From JAOEGB01 sp041262585 (GTDB lineage: Bacteria; Actinomycetota; Actinomycetes; Streptosporangiales; Streptosporangiaceae): DNA of 64,000 nucleotides. This document shows positions 7,312 through 16,101 of the stretch, piece after piece. How positions within the stretch are numbered: position 1 is the stretch's first letter; each line of letters opens with the position of its first letter. The notes under the pieces were generated by a model. The model saw only the letters and a program-made list of their open reading frames with translations. It was not told the DNA's origin and searched no databases. The position numbers and the translations under genes are program-made. The stretch is taken from positions 124,001 through 188,000 of the forward strand of contig NZ_JBGCBZ010000002.1 of NCBI RefSeq assembly GCF_041262585.1, in the 5' to 3' direction.

Positions 7312-8672
7312 TGGTGGCCAAGACCACGGAGAGCCACCCGCCGGCGGCCCCCATCTCCCGCCAGATCCTCCGGCAGGCGGGCCCGATGACGATCGGCGAG
7401 CTGGCCGGCGTCGTCGCCCCGATCATCATGGTGTCGATGCTCGGACGGGCCGTCGGCGACCACGCCCTGATCGTCCGCTCGCTCTACTGGCCGCTGGAGC
7501 TCGTCTACATCGCGATCCAGTTCGCCTACGGCACCAGCAGCCAGGTCGGCGCGGCGATCAGCTTCGGCGCCGGCCGCAAGAACGAGGTCGGGACGCAGGC
7601 CGTGGGCCTGGCCGTGCTGTGGGCGGCGATGGCGACGATCATGGCGGTGGCGCTCTGGGTCGCCGCGCCGTACCTGGCGGACGTGCTGCACGTCGGGCCC
7701 GGGGCGCGCGATGACTTCCTGGCGCTGGTGCGCTGGTCGGGGATCTGCCATCCGGCGCTGGCGATACCGGTCCTCACCGCGGCGAGCCTGCGCGGCGCGG
7801 GCCACCCGAAGGCGGGCACGGCGGTGAGCACGACCGGCGCGGTGCTGGAGCTGGGCATCGTGGCGGTGTTCGGCGTGGGCGGCGGCCTGGGCGCCAACGC
7901 CATTCCCGTCGCGTTCGCGCTCGGCGGCGCGATCAGCGGCGCGCTCGGCCTGTTCCTGATGCGCCGCGCCGGTCTGTGGCCCGGCTCCGATCTCGAACTC
8001 CGCAAGCACGTGCGCCAGGCCCTCCGCCGGCTCACCTCGGTGGGCCTGCCGGTCGGCCTGTCGTACGGCATCCTCTCGGTCAGCAACTTCGTGCTGCTGA
8101 TCATGCTGGGGCCGCTCGGGCCGCTCGTGCAGACCGGGTACGCGAACGCGCTCACCCTGCAGACGTTCGTCACGGTGCCCGGTGTCGTGCTCGGCTCCGC
8201 GACGGCGATCCTGATGAACCGGCAGCGTGGAGCCGGCCGGGAATCCGAGCTGGGCCACACGTTCCTGTCCGGTCTGAGGATCTGCGCGATGGTCTACGTG
8301 CCGCTGGTCGCGGCCATGTGGCTGGGCCGCGACTGGCTCGCCGGGCTCAGCACGACCGATCCCGGCATCCAGGCGGAGACCGCCCGGTTCCTGACCATCG
8401 TCGGGCCCACGTACGTCTTCCTGGGGCTCTCGTTGCTGACCCTGATCGCCATCGAGCAGACCGGCATGGGGGCCCTGGCCACCACGCTCAACCTCATCTA
8501 CTTCACCACCATCACCGCCCTCGGTGGCTGGCTCGCCCGTTCGGAGCACAGCTCGACGGGCCTTTACTGGACAGTGGCGGTGCTCAACTCGATCGCGTTG
8601 CTGATCGACATCTACATCGCCCTGCTCATCCGGCACCGTGCCCGGAAGGCGCTGGACGCCACGCCCGCATGA
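7308..8672 (+). CDS. MATE family efflux transporter
   Basis: This is a 454-residue integral membrane protein with about twelve hydrophobic segments in two similar halves, as in MATE (NorM/DinF) antiporters that export small molecules using a sodium or proton gradient. The first half starts with GPMTIGELAGVVAPIIMVSM and the second with RLTSVGLPVGLSYGILSVSN. The ATG at 7308 overlaps the upstream stop, fixing the start and tying it to the biosynthetic operon. The likely job is export of, and self-protection against, the cluster product. Residues 180-220 hold a Gly-rich loop (GVGGGLGAN) within a membrane segment. Confidence 0.88.
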   Translation: MMVAKTTESHPPAAPISRQILRQAGPMTIGELAGVVAPIIMVSMLGRAVGDHALIVRSLYWPLELVYIAIQFAYGTSSQVGAAISFGAGRKNEVGTQAVGLAVLWAAMATIMAVALWVAAPYLADVLHVGPGARDDFLALVRWSGICHPALAIPVLTAASLRGAGHPKAGTAVSTTGAVLELGIVAVFGVGGGLGANAIPVAFALGGAISGALGLFLMRRAGLWPGSDLELRKHVRQALRRLTSVGLPVGLSYGILSVSNFVLLIMLGPLGPLVQTGYANALTLQTFVTVPGVVLGSATAILMNRQRGAGRESELGHTFLSGLRICAMVYVPLVAAMWLGRDWLAGLSTTDPGIQAETARFLTIVGPTYVFLGLSLLTLIAIEQTGMGALATTLNLIYFTTITALGGWLARSEHSSTGLYWTVAVLNSIALLIDIYIALLIRHRARKALDATPA

Positions 8673-8705
8673 CCGTGTCCCCTTCGCACTCAGGTAGGAG
8701 CACGC

Positions 8706-10202
8706 ATGGATCACCCGTCCACCGCGATCCGGCACACCGTCGCCTTCCACGGCGAACGCACCGCCACGGCGCCCCTGACATGGGCCCAGGAGCAGGTGTG
8801 GAACGACATGCGGTGGATGCTTCCGGACATCGCGTTCTTCGACATCTCGCTGGGCGTCCCGATGCCCGCCGGCGCCTCCCTCGCCCAGATCACGGCGCAG
8901 ATCGGTGAGCTGGTGAGCCGCCACGAGTCGCTGCGCACGCTCTTCTCGCCCGACCCGAACGGCCTGCCGGAGCAGCGCGTGCTGGCGGCCGGACAGGTCG
9001 ACGTCGACGTGCTGCGGGACGGAGGCGACGTCCCCGACGCGGTGTTCGAGGACTTCCGCGCGCGGTGGAGCCGCCAGGGGTTCGACACCGCGCGGGAGAT
9101 CCCGGTCCGCTTCCTGGTCCGCCACGTCGCAGGCGGCGCGTCCACGGTGGTGGTGTGCACCTCGCATCTGGCGGCCGACCACGCCGCTCAGCGACTGCTG
9201 GTCGCGGAGCTGACCGCGCTGGTGGAAGCGGCCATCGCGGGTACGGCGGCGCCCCCTCCGCGGCCCGCCCGCCAACCGGTCGACCAGGCGGCGCTGGAGG
9301 CGTCGCCCGCGGGTGAGCGGCTCTGCGAGCGGGCGGTGGAACACTGGCGCCGCCACCTCACGACGGCCCCGCCGAGCATGTTCCCCCACCGCGGCACGAG
9401 AGCCGGCCAGACTCCCCGGTTCTGGCGTGGCGAGCGGATCTCCCGTGCCGTGCCGCTGGCGCTGCGGGTCCTGGCGCCTCGCTACCGGAGCGGGCCGTCG
9501 AGCGTCCTGCTGGCCGCCGTCGCCGCGCTCCTCGCCGGCTCGACGGGCCTCGACCGCTGCGCGCTGCGGCTGATCGTCGACAACCGGGAGCTGCCCGAGG
9601 CCCGATACGTCGTGAGCACGCCGACGCAGGAGGTCCTCATCACGCTGCCGGTCGATCAGGACTCCTTCGGCTCACTGGTGCGAGCCTCCTGGGCGGCCTC
9701 GACCGCCGCCCACCGGTACGGCCGGTGCGACCCCAAGCGCATCGACGAGGTCATCGACGAGGTAGCGAAGGCCCGGGGCGTGGAGCTCGACCTCGACTGC
9801 TTCTTCAACGACACCTGGTCGGCCTTCCAGCAGGCGGATGGCGCCGGGGATCCGGACGCCGTCCGCGCCGCCGTCGCCGACTCCCGGTTCCAGTGGGTGG
9901 ACCGATACGACCGGGACAACGTCGACTTCTTCTTCACCACCTTCGACACGGCCGAGTCGACCGAGCTGATCAGAATGAGCCTGCTGGTGGACACCCGGAC
10001 CATCCCGCCGGCCGCCGCGGAGGAGTTCCTGCGCCGGGTGGAGGCACTCTTGGTGGCTCTCGCCACCGGCGTCCTCGCCGACGTCCAGCCGTCGGCCATA
10101 CCTCCGGTCGCCGGCTTGTCCGACACCGGCTTGTCCGACACCGGCTTGTCCGACACCCCCAACTCCGACACCACCAACGCGGAAGCGGAGGTCCCGTCAT
10201 GA
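8706..10202 (+). CDS. Stand-alone condensation-domain-like protein
   Basis: This 498-residue protein has the size and layout of a single NRPS condensation domain (CAT-like fold). The start ATG has AGGAG seven bases before it. The N-terminal segment PLTWAQEQVWNDM matches the opening C1 motif of condensation domains. The active-site motif HHxxxDG appears as SHLAADH near residue 160: the second His and the Asp are kept, the first His and the Gly are not. Such free C proteins form amides or esters between carrier-bound substrates. Here the neighbour is an aminoacyl-carrier-protein ligase, so joining an acyl-ACP to an aminoacyl-ACP is a plausible role. The C-terminus carries a threefold GLSDT repeat (15-bp unit) before the stop, which overlaps the next ATG. 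Confidence 0.72.
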   Translation: MDHPSTAIRHTVAFHGERTATAPLTWAQEQVWNDMRWMLPDIAFFDISLGVPMPAGASLAQITAQIGELVSRHESLRTLFSPDPNGLPEQRVLAAGQVDVDVLRDGGDVPDAVFEDFRARWSRQGFDTAREIPVRFLVRHVAGGASTVVVCTSHLAADHAAQRLLVAELTALVEAAIAGTAAPPPRPARQPVDQAALEASPAGERLCERAVEHWRRHLTTAPPSMFPHRGTRAGQTPRFWRGERISRAVPLALRVLAPRYRSGPSSVLLAAVAALLAGSTGLDRCALRLIVDNRELPEARYVVSTPTQEVLITLPVDQDSFGSLVRASWAASTAAHRYGRCDPKRIDEVIDEVAKARGVELDLDCFFNDTWSAFQQADGAGDPDAVRAAVADSRFQWVDRYDRDNVDFFFTTFDTAESTELIRMSLLVDTRTIPPAAAEEFLRRVEALLVALATGVLADVQPSAIPPVAGLSDTGLSDTGLSDTPNSDTTNAEAEVPS

Positions 10203-11329
10203 CCGTCCACCTCGACCTGCCCGAACAGCTCTCCCCGGCGCAGGTGCGGGCCATCGCCGACCGGCTCGCCTACAGCGTGGAAGGGATCAGCGCGCTCGAG
10301 GTCCTCGCGTCACCCGGCACGCCGCCCGTGCTCGCGCTGTCGCACGACGGTCGCCTGGCCGGCGAGGAGATCGGCCGGATCGTGGCGGAGCTGACCCGAG
10401 AGACGATGGCGGCGCGGGTGAGCGATCCGGTGGTCGTCCGCGAGCGGCGGCCGGATCGACAGCACGCAGGGCCGCCTCCCCTCACCCCATCGCCGGGCCC
10501 TTCCCTAGACGGGGCCGCCGCCGCGCGGCCTGTGCTCCACCGGGCCTTCGACACGATCTTCCTGAACCTCGCTCATGCCGCCGGGGCGGAGGAACGACGC
10601 TGTCCCGCGCTGATCGACCTCCGGGTGATGGAGCGCTGCCAATACGTGAAGCTGTTTCCGCAGAACGCCTACCTGGTGGACGAGCTCCCCCACCATCGGC
10701 CGCTGCTGGCCGGGCTTCGGGACGGCAGTGCCACTCTGGACGAGGTGCGCCGGCCCAGCCGCTACATGCTCAACCCGGCCCTGTGCTTCCACATCTACGA
10801 CGAGTTCTCCGGCACCCGCTCCGATGGCGGGCTCACCGTCGTGACCGTCGAGGGCGACTGCTTCCGGCACGAGGCCACCTGGCGGCTGAACGACTTCCGG
10901 CTGCCGTCGTTCACGATGCGAGAGATCGTCTTCTTCGGCCCCGCCGACGAGGTGGAGTCGCTGCGCGGCACGCTGCTGGAGCAGGTGTGGCAGCTCTACT
11001 GTGAGCTGGGCCTGTACGGGCGGGTCGAGACCGCCACCGACCCGTTCTACTACGTGGAGGATTCGGCCATGCGCCAGCACCAGCTGCTGGCCCAGACCAA
11101 GTACGAGCTGGTCGCGTTCCGGCCGGGCGGGGCCGAGTCGGCCATCGCGTCGTTCAACAACGTCCGCGACGCGCTGTGCCGGCAGTTCGACATTCAGGGC
11201 ACGGACGCGGGGGCCGTGCATTCGGGATGTGTCGCCTTCGGCGTTGACCGCTGGGTGGAGCTGACCCTGGAGGTCTTCGGCACCGACCGTCGGGGGTGGC
11301 CGAAGCCGATCCTGGAAGTCTGCCCCTGA
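10199..11329 (+). CDS. Class II aaRS-like amino acid:[carrier protein] ligase
   Basis: This 376-residue protein resembles the catalytic core of seryl-tRNA synthetase homologues that have lost the tRNA-binding arm and instead activate an amino acid with ATP and load it on a carrier protein. Motif 2 is EGDCFRHEATWRLNDFR (residues 218-234) leading into MREIVFFG. Motif 3 is HSGCVAFGVDRW (341-352), a pattern typical of this family. Candidate zinc ligands are Cys196 (PALCFHIY), Glu242 (MREIV) and Cys344; their spacing of 46 and 102 residues is close to the Cys/Glu/Cys spacing remembered for the Bradyrhizobium enzyme. The N-terminal ~110 residues are a variable extension ending in a Pro-rich linker. 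The gene overlaps the condensation-like gene and no adenylation domain occurs in the cluster, so this enzyme is the probable amino acid entry point. Confidence 0.78.
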   Translation: MTVHLDLPEQLSPAQVRAIADRLAYSVEGISALEVLASPGTPPVLALSHDGRLAGEEIGRIVAELTRETMAARVSDPVVVRERRPDRQHAGPPPLTPSPGPSLDGAAAARPVLHRAFDTIFLNLAHAAGAEERRCPALIDLRVMERCQYVKLFPQNAYLVDELPHHRPLLAGLRDGSATLDEVRRPSRYMLNPALCFHIYDEFSGTRSDGGLTVVTVEGDCFRHEATWRLNDFRLPSFTMREIVFFGPADEVESLRGTLLEQVWQLYCELGLYGRVETATDPFYYVEDSAMRQHQLLAQTKYELVAFRPGGAESAIASFNNVRDALCRQFDIQGTDAGAVHSGCVAFGVDRWVELTLEVFGTDRRGWPKPILEVCP

Positions 11330-11344
11330 ACCTCCCGCCCGCAG

Positions 11345-11563
11345 CGTCGCCGTGATCATGCAGGGTCTCCCGGAAAGCTCGGGGACGTGCGGTTCCCCGG
11401 ATCGTGATCATGCATGGATTCCGCCGTACGCGGTCTGATCAGGACCGGCACTGTTCGTGATCATGCGGTGTCCGCCCCGTCGGGCACACCCTCGTCATAC
11501 ATGATCACGCTGCACAAAGCGCCAGGCAGGACGGTGCGTACGGGAACATGTGCATGATCACGC
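11345..11563. repeat. Left copy of a ~218-bp inverted repeat with palindromic ends
   Basis: This non-coding block matches 16102-16319 in opposite orientation at roughly 90% identity by eye. Its core (11352-11561) begins GTGATCATGCA and ends TGCATGATCAC, an 11-bp terminal inverted repeat. Related TGATCA-centred words recur inside at 11404, 11458 and 11500. No protein is encoded, so it looks like a small non-autonomous (MITE-like) or REP-like element. The two copies bracket the segment from the hydratase to the phosphatase. Confidence 0.8.
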
Positions 11564-11575
11564 CGAAAGTTTGGC

Positions 11576-12454
11576 CTAGCCGTCGTACCTGGTGGTGTGG
11601 TCCGGCCCGTGCTCGATGAAGGCGGCGACGGCGCGACGGTGGTCCCGCGTCCGCACCAGGTCGGCCGCCACCTTCGGGAGCATTTCATCCGATCTCGCCA
11701 CACCGCCGGATTGGAAACCACGCAGGATCTGTTTCGTCGCCGCGTGGGCCCGAGTCGGGCCGGTGGCCAGCCGCATCGCGTAGGCGTGCGCGTCTCCGTG
11801 GAAGGAGTCCGCCGGGAAGAGAGCATTGACGACACCCCACTCGGCGAGTGTCTCGCCCCGATACACATCACCGGTCATCACGAGCTCGCAGGCGCGGGAG
11901 ACGCCGGCGCGCTGGGCCAGGCGCTGGGTGCCGCCCATCGCAGGCGTGAAGGCGACCTTCCGCTCGACCAGCCCGAATCGCGCGGACCGCGTCGCGACGA
12001 TGAGATCGCAGGCGAGAGCGATCTCGAAGGCGGCGGTGAGGGTGAGGGAGTGCGCCGCGAACACGGTCGGACAGGGCAGCCTCTCCAGCGTCTGCACGAT
12101 GCCGAGGTGGGCCGACCAGAACGCCAGGGCCTCGTCAGGCGGAACCTCGTTGAAGATCTCGACGTCCAGGCCCGCGCTGACGACACGCCCGTCAGCGCGT
12201 ACCAGCAGGCCGCGCGGGGAGTTGGCGGCCAGCCAGCCCACCGCCTCGGAAAACGCTCGCAGCATGGCGGTGTCGAACAGATTCGCGGGCGGCTTGTTCA
12301 GCGTGAGGACGGCGAGCGGCCCGTCGAAGGCCAGCCGTACCGGCGACGTCGCCGCGGACAGAGCCTCCGGCACAGCGCTTGTCTGGGCTGCCTCGGACGC
12401 CGCGTTGACCTGGGCTGCCTCCGGCGCCGCGTCGCCGGCCAGGGTGTCAGCCAT
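11576..12454 (-). CDS. Enoyl-CoA hydratase/isomerase family protein
   Basis: This crotonase-fold protein has 292 residues when started at the ATG at 12454, which overlaps the KAS II stop. The oxyanion-hole segments are recognisable: RVVSAGLDVEIF near residue 115 and LTAAFEIALACDLIVATRSARFG-type sequence around residues 160-185 (key words AACDLIVA-like and FGL). Residues 1-45 are an Ala-rich extension with repeated AAPEAAQVNAASEAAQ. Crotonases hydrate, isomerise or otherwise process acyl-CoA or acyl-ACP. As the last gene of the minus-strand KAS operon, it may dehydrate or isomerise a beta-hydroxyacyl intermediate. The usual pair of catalytic Glu residues was not clearly identified, so the reaction is open. 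Confidence 0.82.
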   Translation of the reverse strand: MADTLAGDAAPEAAQVNAASEAAQTSAVPEALSAATSPVRLAFDGPLAVLTLNKPPANLFDTAMLRAFSEAVGWLAANSPRGLLVRADGRVVSAGLDVEIFNEVPPDEALAFWSAHLGIVQTLERLPCPTVFAAHSLTLTAAFEIALACDLIVATRSARFGLVERKVAFTPAMGGTQRLAQRAGVSRACELVMTGDVYRGETLAEWGVVNALFPADSFHGDAHAYAMRLATGPTRAHAATKQILRGFQSGGVARSDEMLPKVAADLVRTRDHRRAVAAFIEHGPDHTTRYDG

Positions 12455-13649
12455 CGCCGGCCCCTTGGGAGGCCGCGCCGAAGATGGCGATGGCGTTGTA
12501 TCCGCCGAACCCGAACGCGTTGTTCTGCACGTAACGCAGCTCCGGTACGGCACGGGGCGCGCCGGTGACCAGATCGATGTCGAGTTCGACATCGCCGGGA
12601 TCGACCGCGGTCGGCGGCACCAGCCGCTCTTCCAGCGCCAGACAGGCCGCGACCGCCCCCGCCGCGCCGGCCCCGCCCATCAGGTGGCCGACGGTGCCCT
12701 TGATCGCCGTGATGGCGGCGCGCGGGTACGTCTCGGCGAAGATCGCGCCTTCGGTGCTGTCGTTGGCCCGGCTGCCCGTGCCGTGCGCGAAGACGGCGTC
12801 GATGTCGTCCGCCTTGAGTCCGCACTGCTCCAGGGCACGCCGATGGCAGTCCACCACACCCTCGGGGTCCGGCGCGGTGAGATGGCGTGCGTCGTTGTTC
12901 ACGGCCACGGTCAACAGCTCGGCGTACGGCCGGCGGCCGCCGGCGGCGGCGCGTCCGGTCCGCAGAACCAGGATGCCCGCGCCCTCCGACGGCGTGACGA
13001 AACGACGACCGCGGCTGAACGGCTGGCAGCCCACGGGGCCGATGGCGTGGAGGCTGCTGAAGCCGATGATGTTCTTCTCCGAGTACGCGTCGCAGCCGCC
13101 GACCACCGCTGTGTCCGCGACACCGGCCCGCAGCATCTCCAGCGCGCAGGACAGCGCCACGTTCGACGAGGCGCAGGTGTTGTGCAGGGTGAAGACCGGT
13201 CCGTTCGCGCCCACCGCGCGGGCCACGCCGTCCGCGATGGAGTAGCTGGAGAATCCGCCGGTGCCGGCGACGTCCTTCCGCCCGGCGACCAGGTCCTCCA
13301 GGACGTCGGCCTGGCCGTCGTTGGTGCCGACGCAGACCACCGCGTTCCGCAGCGCGGGGTCACCCGGCGTCAGCCCGGCGTCCGCGATCGCCTCCAAGGC
13401 GGCGTACTCGGCGAAGACCGAGGCGGCGCGGGGCCGCGCCCGGGTCGTCTCGCTGATCCGCTCCAGCGCCGCCGTACGCGCCGCCTCCGGCACCCGGCCA
13501 CCGAGGACGCCCGGCTTCATGCCCGCGTAGAGCGGGGTCAGCTCCTCGAACCTGCGCCGCGCGGCGCACAGATCAGCCCAGAACGGCGCCACACCGGCAC
13601 CCGCCGGAGAGATCATGCCGAGCCCGGTGACGAAGATCCGCTCATCCAT
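12447..13649 (-). CDS. Beta-ketoacyl-ACP synthase II-type ketosynthase
   Basis: This is a 400-residue ketosynthase of the FabF/KS-alpha type. The catalytic triad is complete: Cys159 in LHNTCASSN, His289 in VFAHGTGSRAND and His322 in GTVGHLMGGAGA. The N-terminus RIFVTGLGMISPAGAG and the C-terminal NNAFGFGGYNA are canonical. The ATG at 13649 fits the family start; the gene overlaps its neighbours by eight bases on each side, indicating a tight operon with the half-KAS partner and the hydratase. It should elongate an acyl-ACP by decarboxylative condensation with a malonyl unit. With its Cys-less partner it recalls the KS-alpha/chain-length-factor pairs of type II polyketide synthases. Confidence 0.92.
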   Translation of the reverse strand: MDERIFVTGLGMISPAGAGVAPFWADLCAARRRFEELTPLYAGMKPGVLGGRVPEAARTAALERISETTRARPRAASVFAEYAALEAIADAGLTPGDPALRNAVVCVGTNDGQADVLEDLVAGRKDVAGTGGFSSYSIADGVARAVGANGPVFTLHNTCASSNVALSCALEMLRAGVADTAVVGGCDAYSEKNIIGFSSLHAIGPVGCQPFSRGRRFVTPSEGAGILVLRTGRAAAGGRRPYAELLTVAVNNDARHLTAPDPEGVVDCHRRALEQCGLKADDIDAVFAHGTGSRANDSTEGAIFAETYPRAAITAIKGTVGHLMGGAGAAGAVAACLALEERLVPPTAVDPGDVELDIDLVTGAPRAVPELRYVQNNAFGFGGYNAIAIFGAASQGAGDG

Positions 13650-14487
13650 CGCTTTCGTCCTTCCGGGACACGGTGACCGCGGCACGACGCCCGTCCGTGC
13701 CCAGGCAGCGGAGCACGGCACTCTGCGCCGGTCGCAGGCCGCGCACCAGGCGGAGGAACTCCGCGGTCACGAAGGCGCCGTTGCGCTCCGCCGGAGCGTC
13801 GCCAGCGTCGCCGAGCGGAGACTCGTCACCGTCGCGTAGCCACGCGTATCCGCCAGGACGGGCCGTGCTCTCCTCGTCCGCGGTGAACTCGAATCTGGCC
13901 GTGAGCTCGTCGCCCGCGGTGAGCACGCCATGCGCCACGCCCGATCGGCAGCGAAGGTCCCCGCCGTCGTGCCGCGCGTCGAGGAGCGTCTCCGGCGAGT
14001 ACACGTCACCGACGAGGAGATGGCCCGTGCTCGATCCGCCGTTCGCGAAGGCGGAGAGCACCTGCCACAGCGACAACACCGGAGTCAGCTGACCCGCGTT
14101 GAGCGTGACACTCCGCCCGGTCGCGCCGAGCGTCAGGCTGACGGACGCGGACGCCGAACTGCTGTGGGCTTGCGGGAAGGCCTGAGCGGACAGGCGGCGG
14201 CCCTGCTCGGCCGCGTCGCGCTGGAGCTTGGCGACCGCGGCGGTGTTGCCGTACTCCGTGCCGATCACCACGGTGTCGTGGGTGCGCGGCCGGGACGGGT
14301 CCCCTCCGCTCAGCACCATGTACAGGCACAACCGGGTGAACCAGTCGCGGAACTGGTCTCCACCCGTGCCGACGACATCCCAGAGATCCCCCGGCAACTT
14401 CTCGGGGTCGACATCCGGCTGATCGGGGTCCTCCATGGCCAGCAACGCGACACTGCTCAGGTTGAACTGAAACACGCGACTCCCCAC
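13642..14487 (-). CDS. Half-size KAS-like protein without catalytic cysteine
   Basis: This 281-residue protein starts at a GTG at 14487 (a second in-frame GTG at 14475 has a better GGGGAG site). The segment DTVVIGTEYGNTAAV, followed by ASVSLTLGATGRSVTLNAG and LSLWQVLSAFANGG, follows the N-terminal KAS II core in order. In the Cys position the sequence is LNAGQLTP, so the nucleophile is missing. The second KAS half with the two His residues is absent. It overlaps the intact KAS II by eight bases, so a partner role like that of chain-length factor is likely, although true CLFs are full length. Residues 205-235 carry an Asp/Glu-rich stretch. Confidence 0.62.
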   Translation of the reverse strand: MGSRVFQFNLSSVALLAMEDPDQPDVDPEKLPGDLWDVVGTGGDQFRDWFTRLCLYMVLSGGDPSRPRTHDTVVIGTEYGNTAAVAKLQRDAAEQGRRLSAQAFPQAHSSSASASVSLTLGATGRSVTLNAGQLTPVLSLWQVLSAFANGGSSTGHLLVGDVYSPETLLDARHDGGDLRCRSGVAHGVLTAGDELTARFEFTADEESTARPGGYAWLRDGDESPLGDAGDAPAERNGAFVTAEFLRLVRGLRPAQSAVLRCLGTDGRRAAVTVSRKDESDG

Positions 14488-14515
14488 GCGACTCTTGTCG
14501 TCGCCGCCGAACGGC

Positions 14516-14761
14516 CTAGCTATCGGTCAATCCAGCGACATATCTGTCGATATCGCCCACAGTCCCGAACCCGTGGATATCTTCGTCGTCCAGGACAACG
14601 CCCAACTCCTCCTCGACGTTGACCACCACATCGATGAGCTTGAGAGAGTCGATGCCCAGGTCGTCCTGCAACTTCTGGCCGGGGGTGATCTCGGTGGACT
14701 CCGGGAGCTGACCGATCCGCCGCAGGATGGCGGCGATCTTCGGGTGAACGGCTGTATTCAC
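14516..14761 (-). CDS. Acyl carrier protein, second of two
   Basis: This is an 81-residue acyl carrier protein. The phosphopantetheine Ser39 lies in the classical LGIDSLKLIDVV motif, and VEEELGVVLDDEDI matches helix 2-3 of ACPs. The GTG at 14761 was chosen for normal ACP length, with AAGGG upstream; the frame is open further upstream but that part is not ACP-like. It is the first gene of the minus-strand operon with half-KAS, KAS II and the hydratase, so it is probably the carrier on which the acyl chain grows. Confidence 0.9.
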   Translation of the reverse strand: MNTAVHPKIAAILRRIGQLPESTEITPGQKLQDDLGIDSLKLIDVVVNVEEELGVVLDDEDIHGFGTVGDIDRYVAGLTDS

Positions 14762-15142
14762 GGCGCCTTTCCCTTGTTCATCGCACGAGGACGGCCAGGC
14801 ATCCGCGCGACGGCACTGTCCTGCGCTGGTCCGACGATCCGCGCAGGCGGGACGTCGCACTGACCGCAACTCGTCACTGCCCCTCACAAGGGAGTATTCA
14901 GGCGCGTCGGCTCGGCGGCCAAGCACAGACGTGCGGCCCAAAGGGCATACCCGAACCGCCCTGTCCGATCTCGATCAGGCGCGGGTCTCGGCCGTCGTGG
15001 CATCGACGGAGTGGGGTTGTGCTTCGAGCGGCCCGTACAGGGCGATGCCAGGGATGGCGGTGGACGCCTGAGTGACCGCGCCGCTGACCGACCCCCTGGC
15101 ATGAGTGACGCGGGACGACCACCGTCCCGGTGAGCGTCTTCC
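14762..15142. other. Intergenic region between divergent ACP and phosphatase genes
   Basis: About 380 bases without a convincing gene. It must hold the promoter of the minus-strand ACP-KAS operon, but no clear -10/-35 pair was seen for that direction. A -10 box for the plus strand lies just after it. Confidence 0.4.
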
Positions 15143-15148
15143 TATAAT
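15143..15148 (+). promoter_or_regulatory. -10 box of an apparently leaderless gene
   Basis: TATAAT, a perfect -10 element, ends seven bases before the GTG at 15156. That spacing places the transcription start at the codon itself. No convincing -35 was found at 16-18 bases upstream. Confidence 0.5.
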
Positions 15149-15155
15149 GACCGCC

Positions 15156-16037
15156 GTGGACGAGCGCGCTGATGAGCTGGTCGAGGTCGCGGCGAGGGCA
15201 TGCCGGCGCGCGGGAGCCTATCTCGCCGACTCCTTCTCACGGCCTTTCCACGTGGGCACGAAGAGCGGCCGATACGACCTGGTCACCGAGTGCGACGCCG
15301 CGGCGGAGAAGATGATCAGGCGGGATCTGGCCGACGCCTTCCCCGGCAGCGTCGTCGTCGGCGAGGAAGACGGGGCGAGTGGCGCCGGAGACCTGACGTG
15401 GTACGTCGATCCGATCGACGGCACCCACAACTTCGCCCGTGGCATCCCGCTCTTCTGCGTCTCCATCGGGATTCAGCGGGCGGGCGTCCCGATCGGCGGC
15501 TGCGTGTACGACCCGGTCCGCGACGAGCTGTTCAGCGCCGATGCCCACGGGCTACGACTGAACGGCGCACCGCTGTCCGTTCCCGCCGGCCACGGTCCGG
15601 CAGATGACACGGTGGCGGATGACACGGTGGCGGATGACACGGTGGCGGATGACATGGTGGCCGATCCGGCCGGGGGCCGCCTGCCGATGCTGCTGACCGA
15701 CATCCCCACGGCTGGTACGGCCGACAGCGCCGAGCTGAACCTCTTCTGCCGGATGCTGGATGCGGCGGACGTGCGCCGGATCGGCAGCTCCGCACTGGCG
15801 TTGGCCTATGTCGCCGCCGGACGCGCCGACGTGGCGGCCAACGCCGACGTGTTCCCCTGGGACATCGCGGCGGGGCGGGTCCTGGTGACGGCGGCCGGCG
15901 GACGGTTCACCGAGTTCCCGGGTCCCCGGCGGCCGGGGGCGCCGGGAGGCTTCGTTGCCTGGCTCCCGTCGTGTGACGCGCTCGGCCGCCTGCTGGTGCG
16001 GGAGATGAGCGGACTCCCGGCCCTCGGCACGCACTAG
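15156..16037 (+). CDS. Inositol-monophosphatase family phosphatase
   Basis: This 293-residue protein of the IMPase/FBPase/CysQ superfamily hydrolyses small phosphate esters with magnesium. Metal ligands are visible in GEEDG (near residue 73), VDPIDGTHNF (near 87-96) and the C-terminal PWDIAAG. Between the catalytic parts (about residues 148-170) it carries four tandem DDTVA units encoded by a 15-bp repeat, an insertion not expected in the family. The GTG at 15156 is preferred because a -10 box ends seven bases before it; the ATG at 15147 overlaps that box. The substrate could be inositol, histidinol or another phosphate. Placed between the inverted repeats with the cluster genes, it may process a sugar or cyclitol phosphate for the product. 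Confidence 0.85.
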   Translation: MDERADELVEVAARACRRAGAYLADSFSRPFHVGTKSGRYDLVTECDAAAEKMIRRDLADAFPGSVVVGEEDGASGAGDLTWYVDPIDGTHNFARGIPLFCVSIGIQRAGVPIGGCVYDPVRDELFSADAHGLRLNGAPLSVPAGHGPADDTVADDTVADDTVADDMVADPAGGRLPMLLTDIPTAGTADSAELNLFCRMLDAADVRRIGSSALALAYVAAGRADVAANADVFPWDIAAGRVLVTAAGGRFTEFPGPRRPGAPGGFVAWLPSCDALGRLLVREMSGLPALGTH

Positions 16038-16101
16038 TGCTCTCAAGAGCCCCGGTCAAGTAAGGGAAGAAGGTGTGGGCCCCTTCCGCCCCGCCCTTGC
16101 C

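Noticed and set aside
6951..9389. Long minus-strand open frame (812 codons) opposite the MATE and condensation-like genes
   Set aside because: It is rich in Arg, His, Gln and Asp as expected for an antisense shadow in high-GC DNA; the plus-strand proteins match known families.
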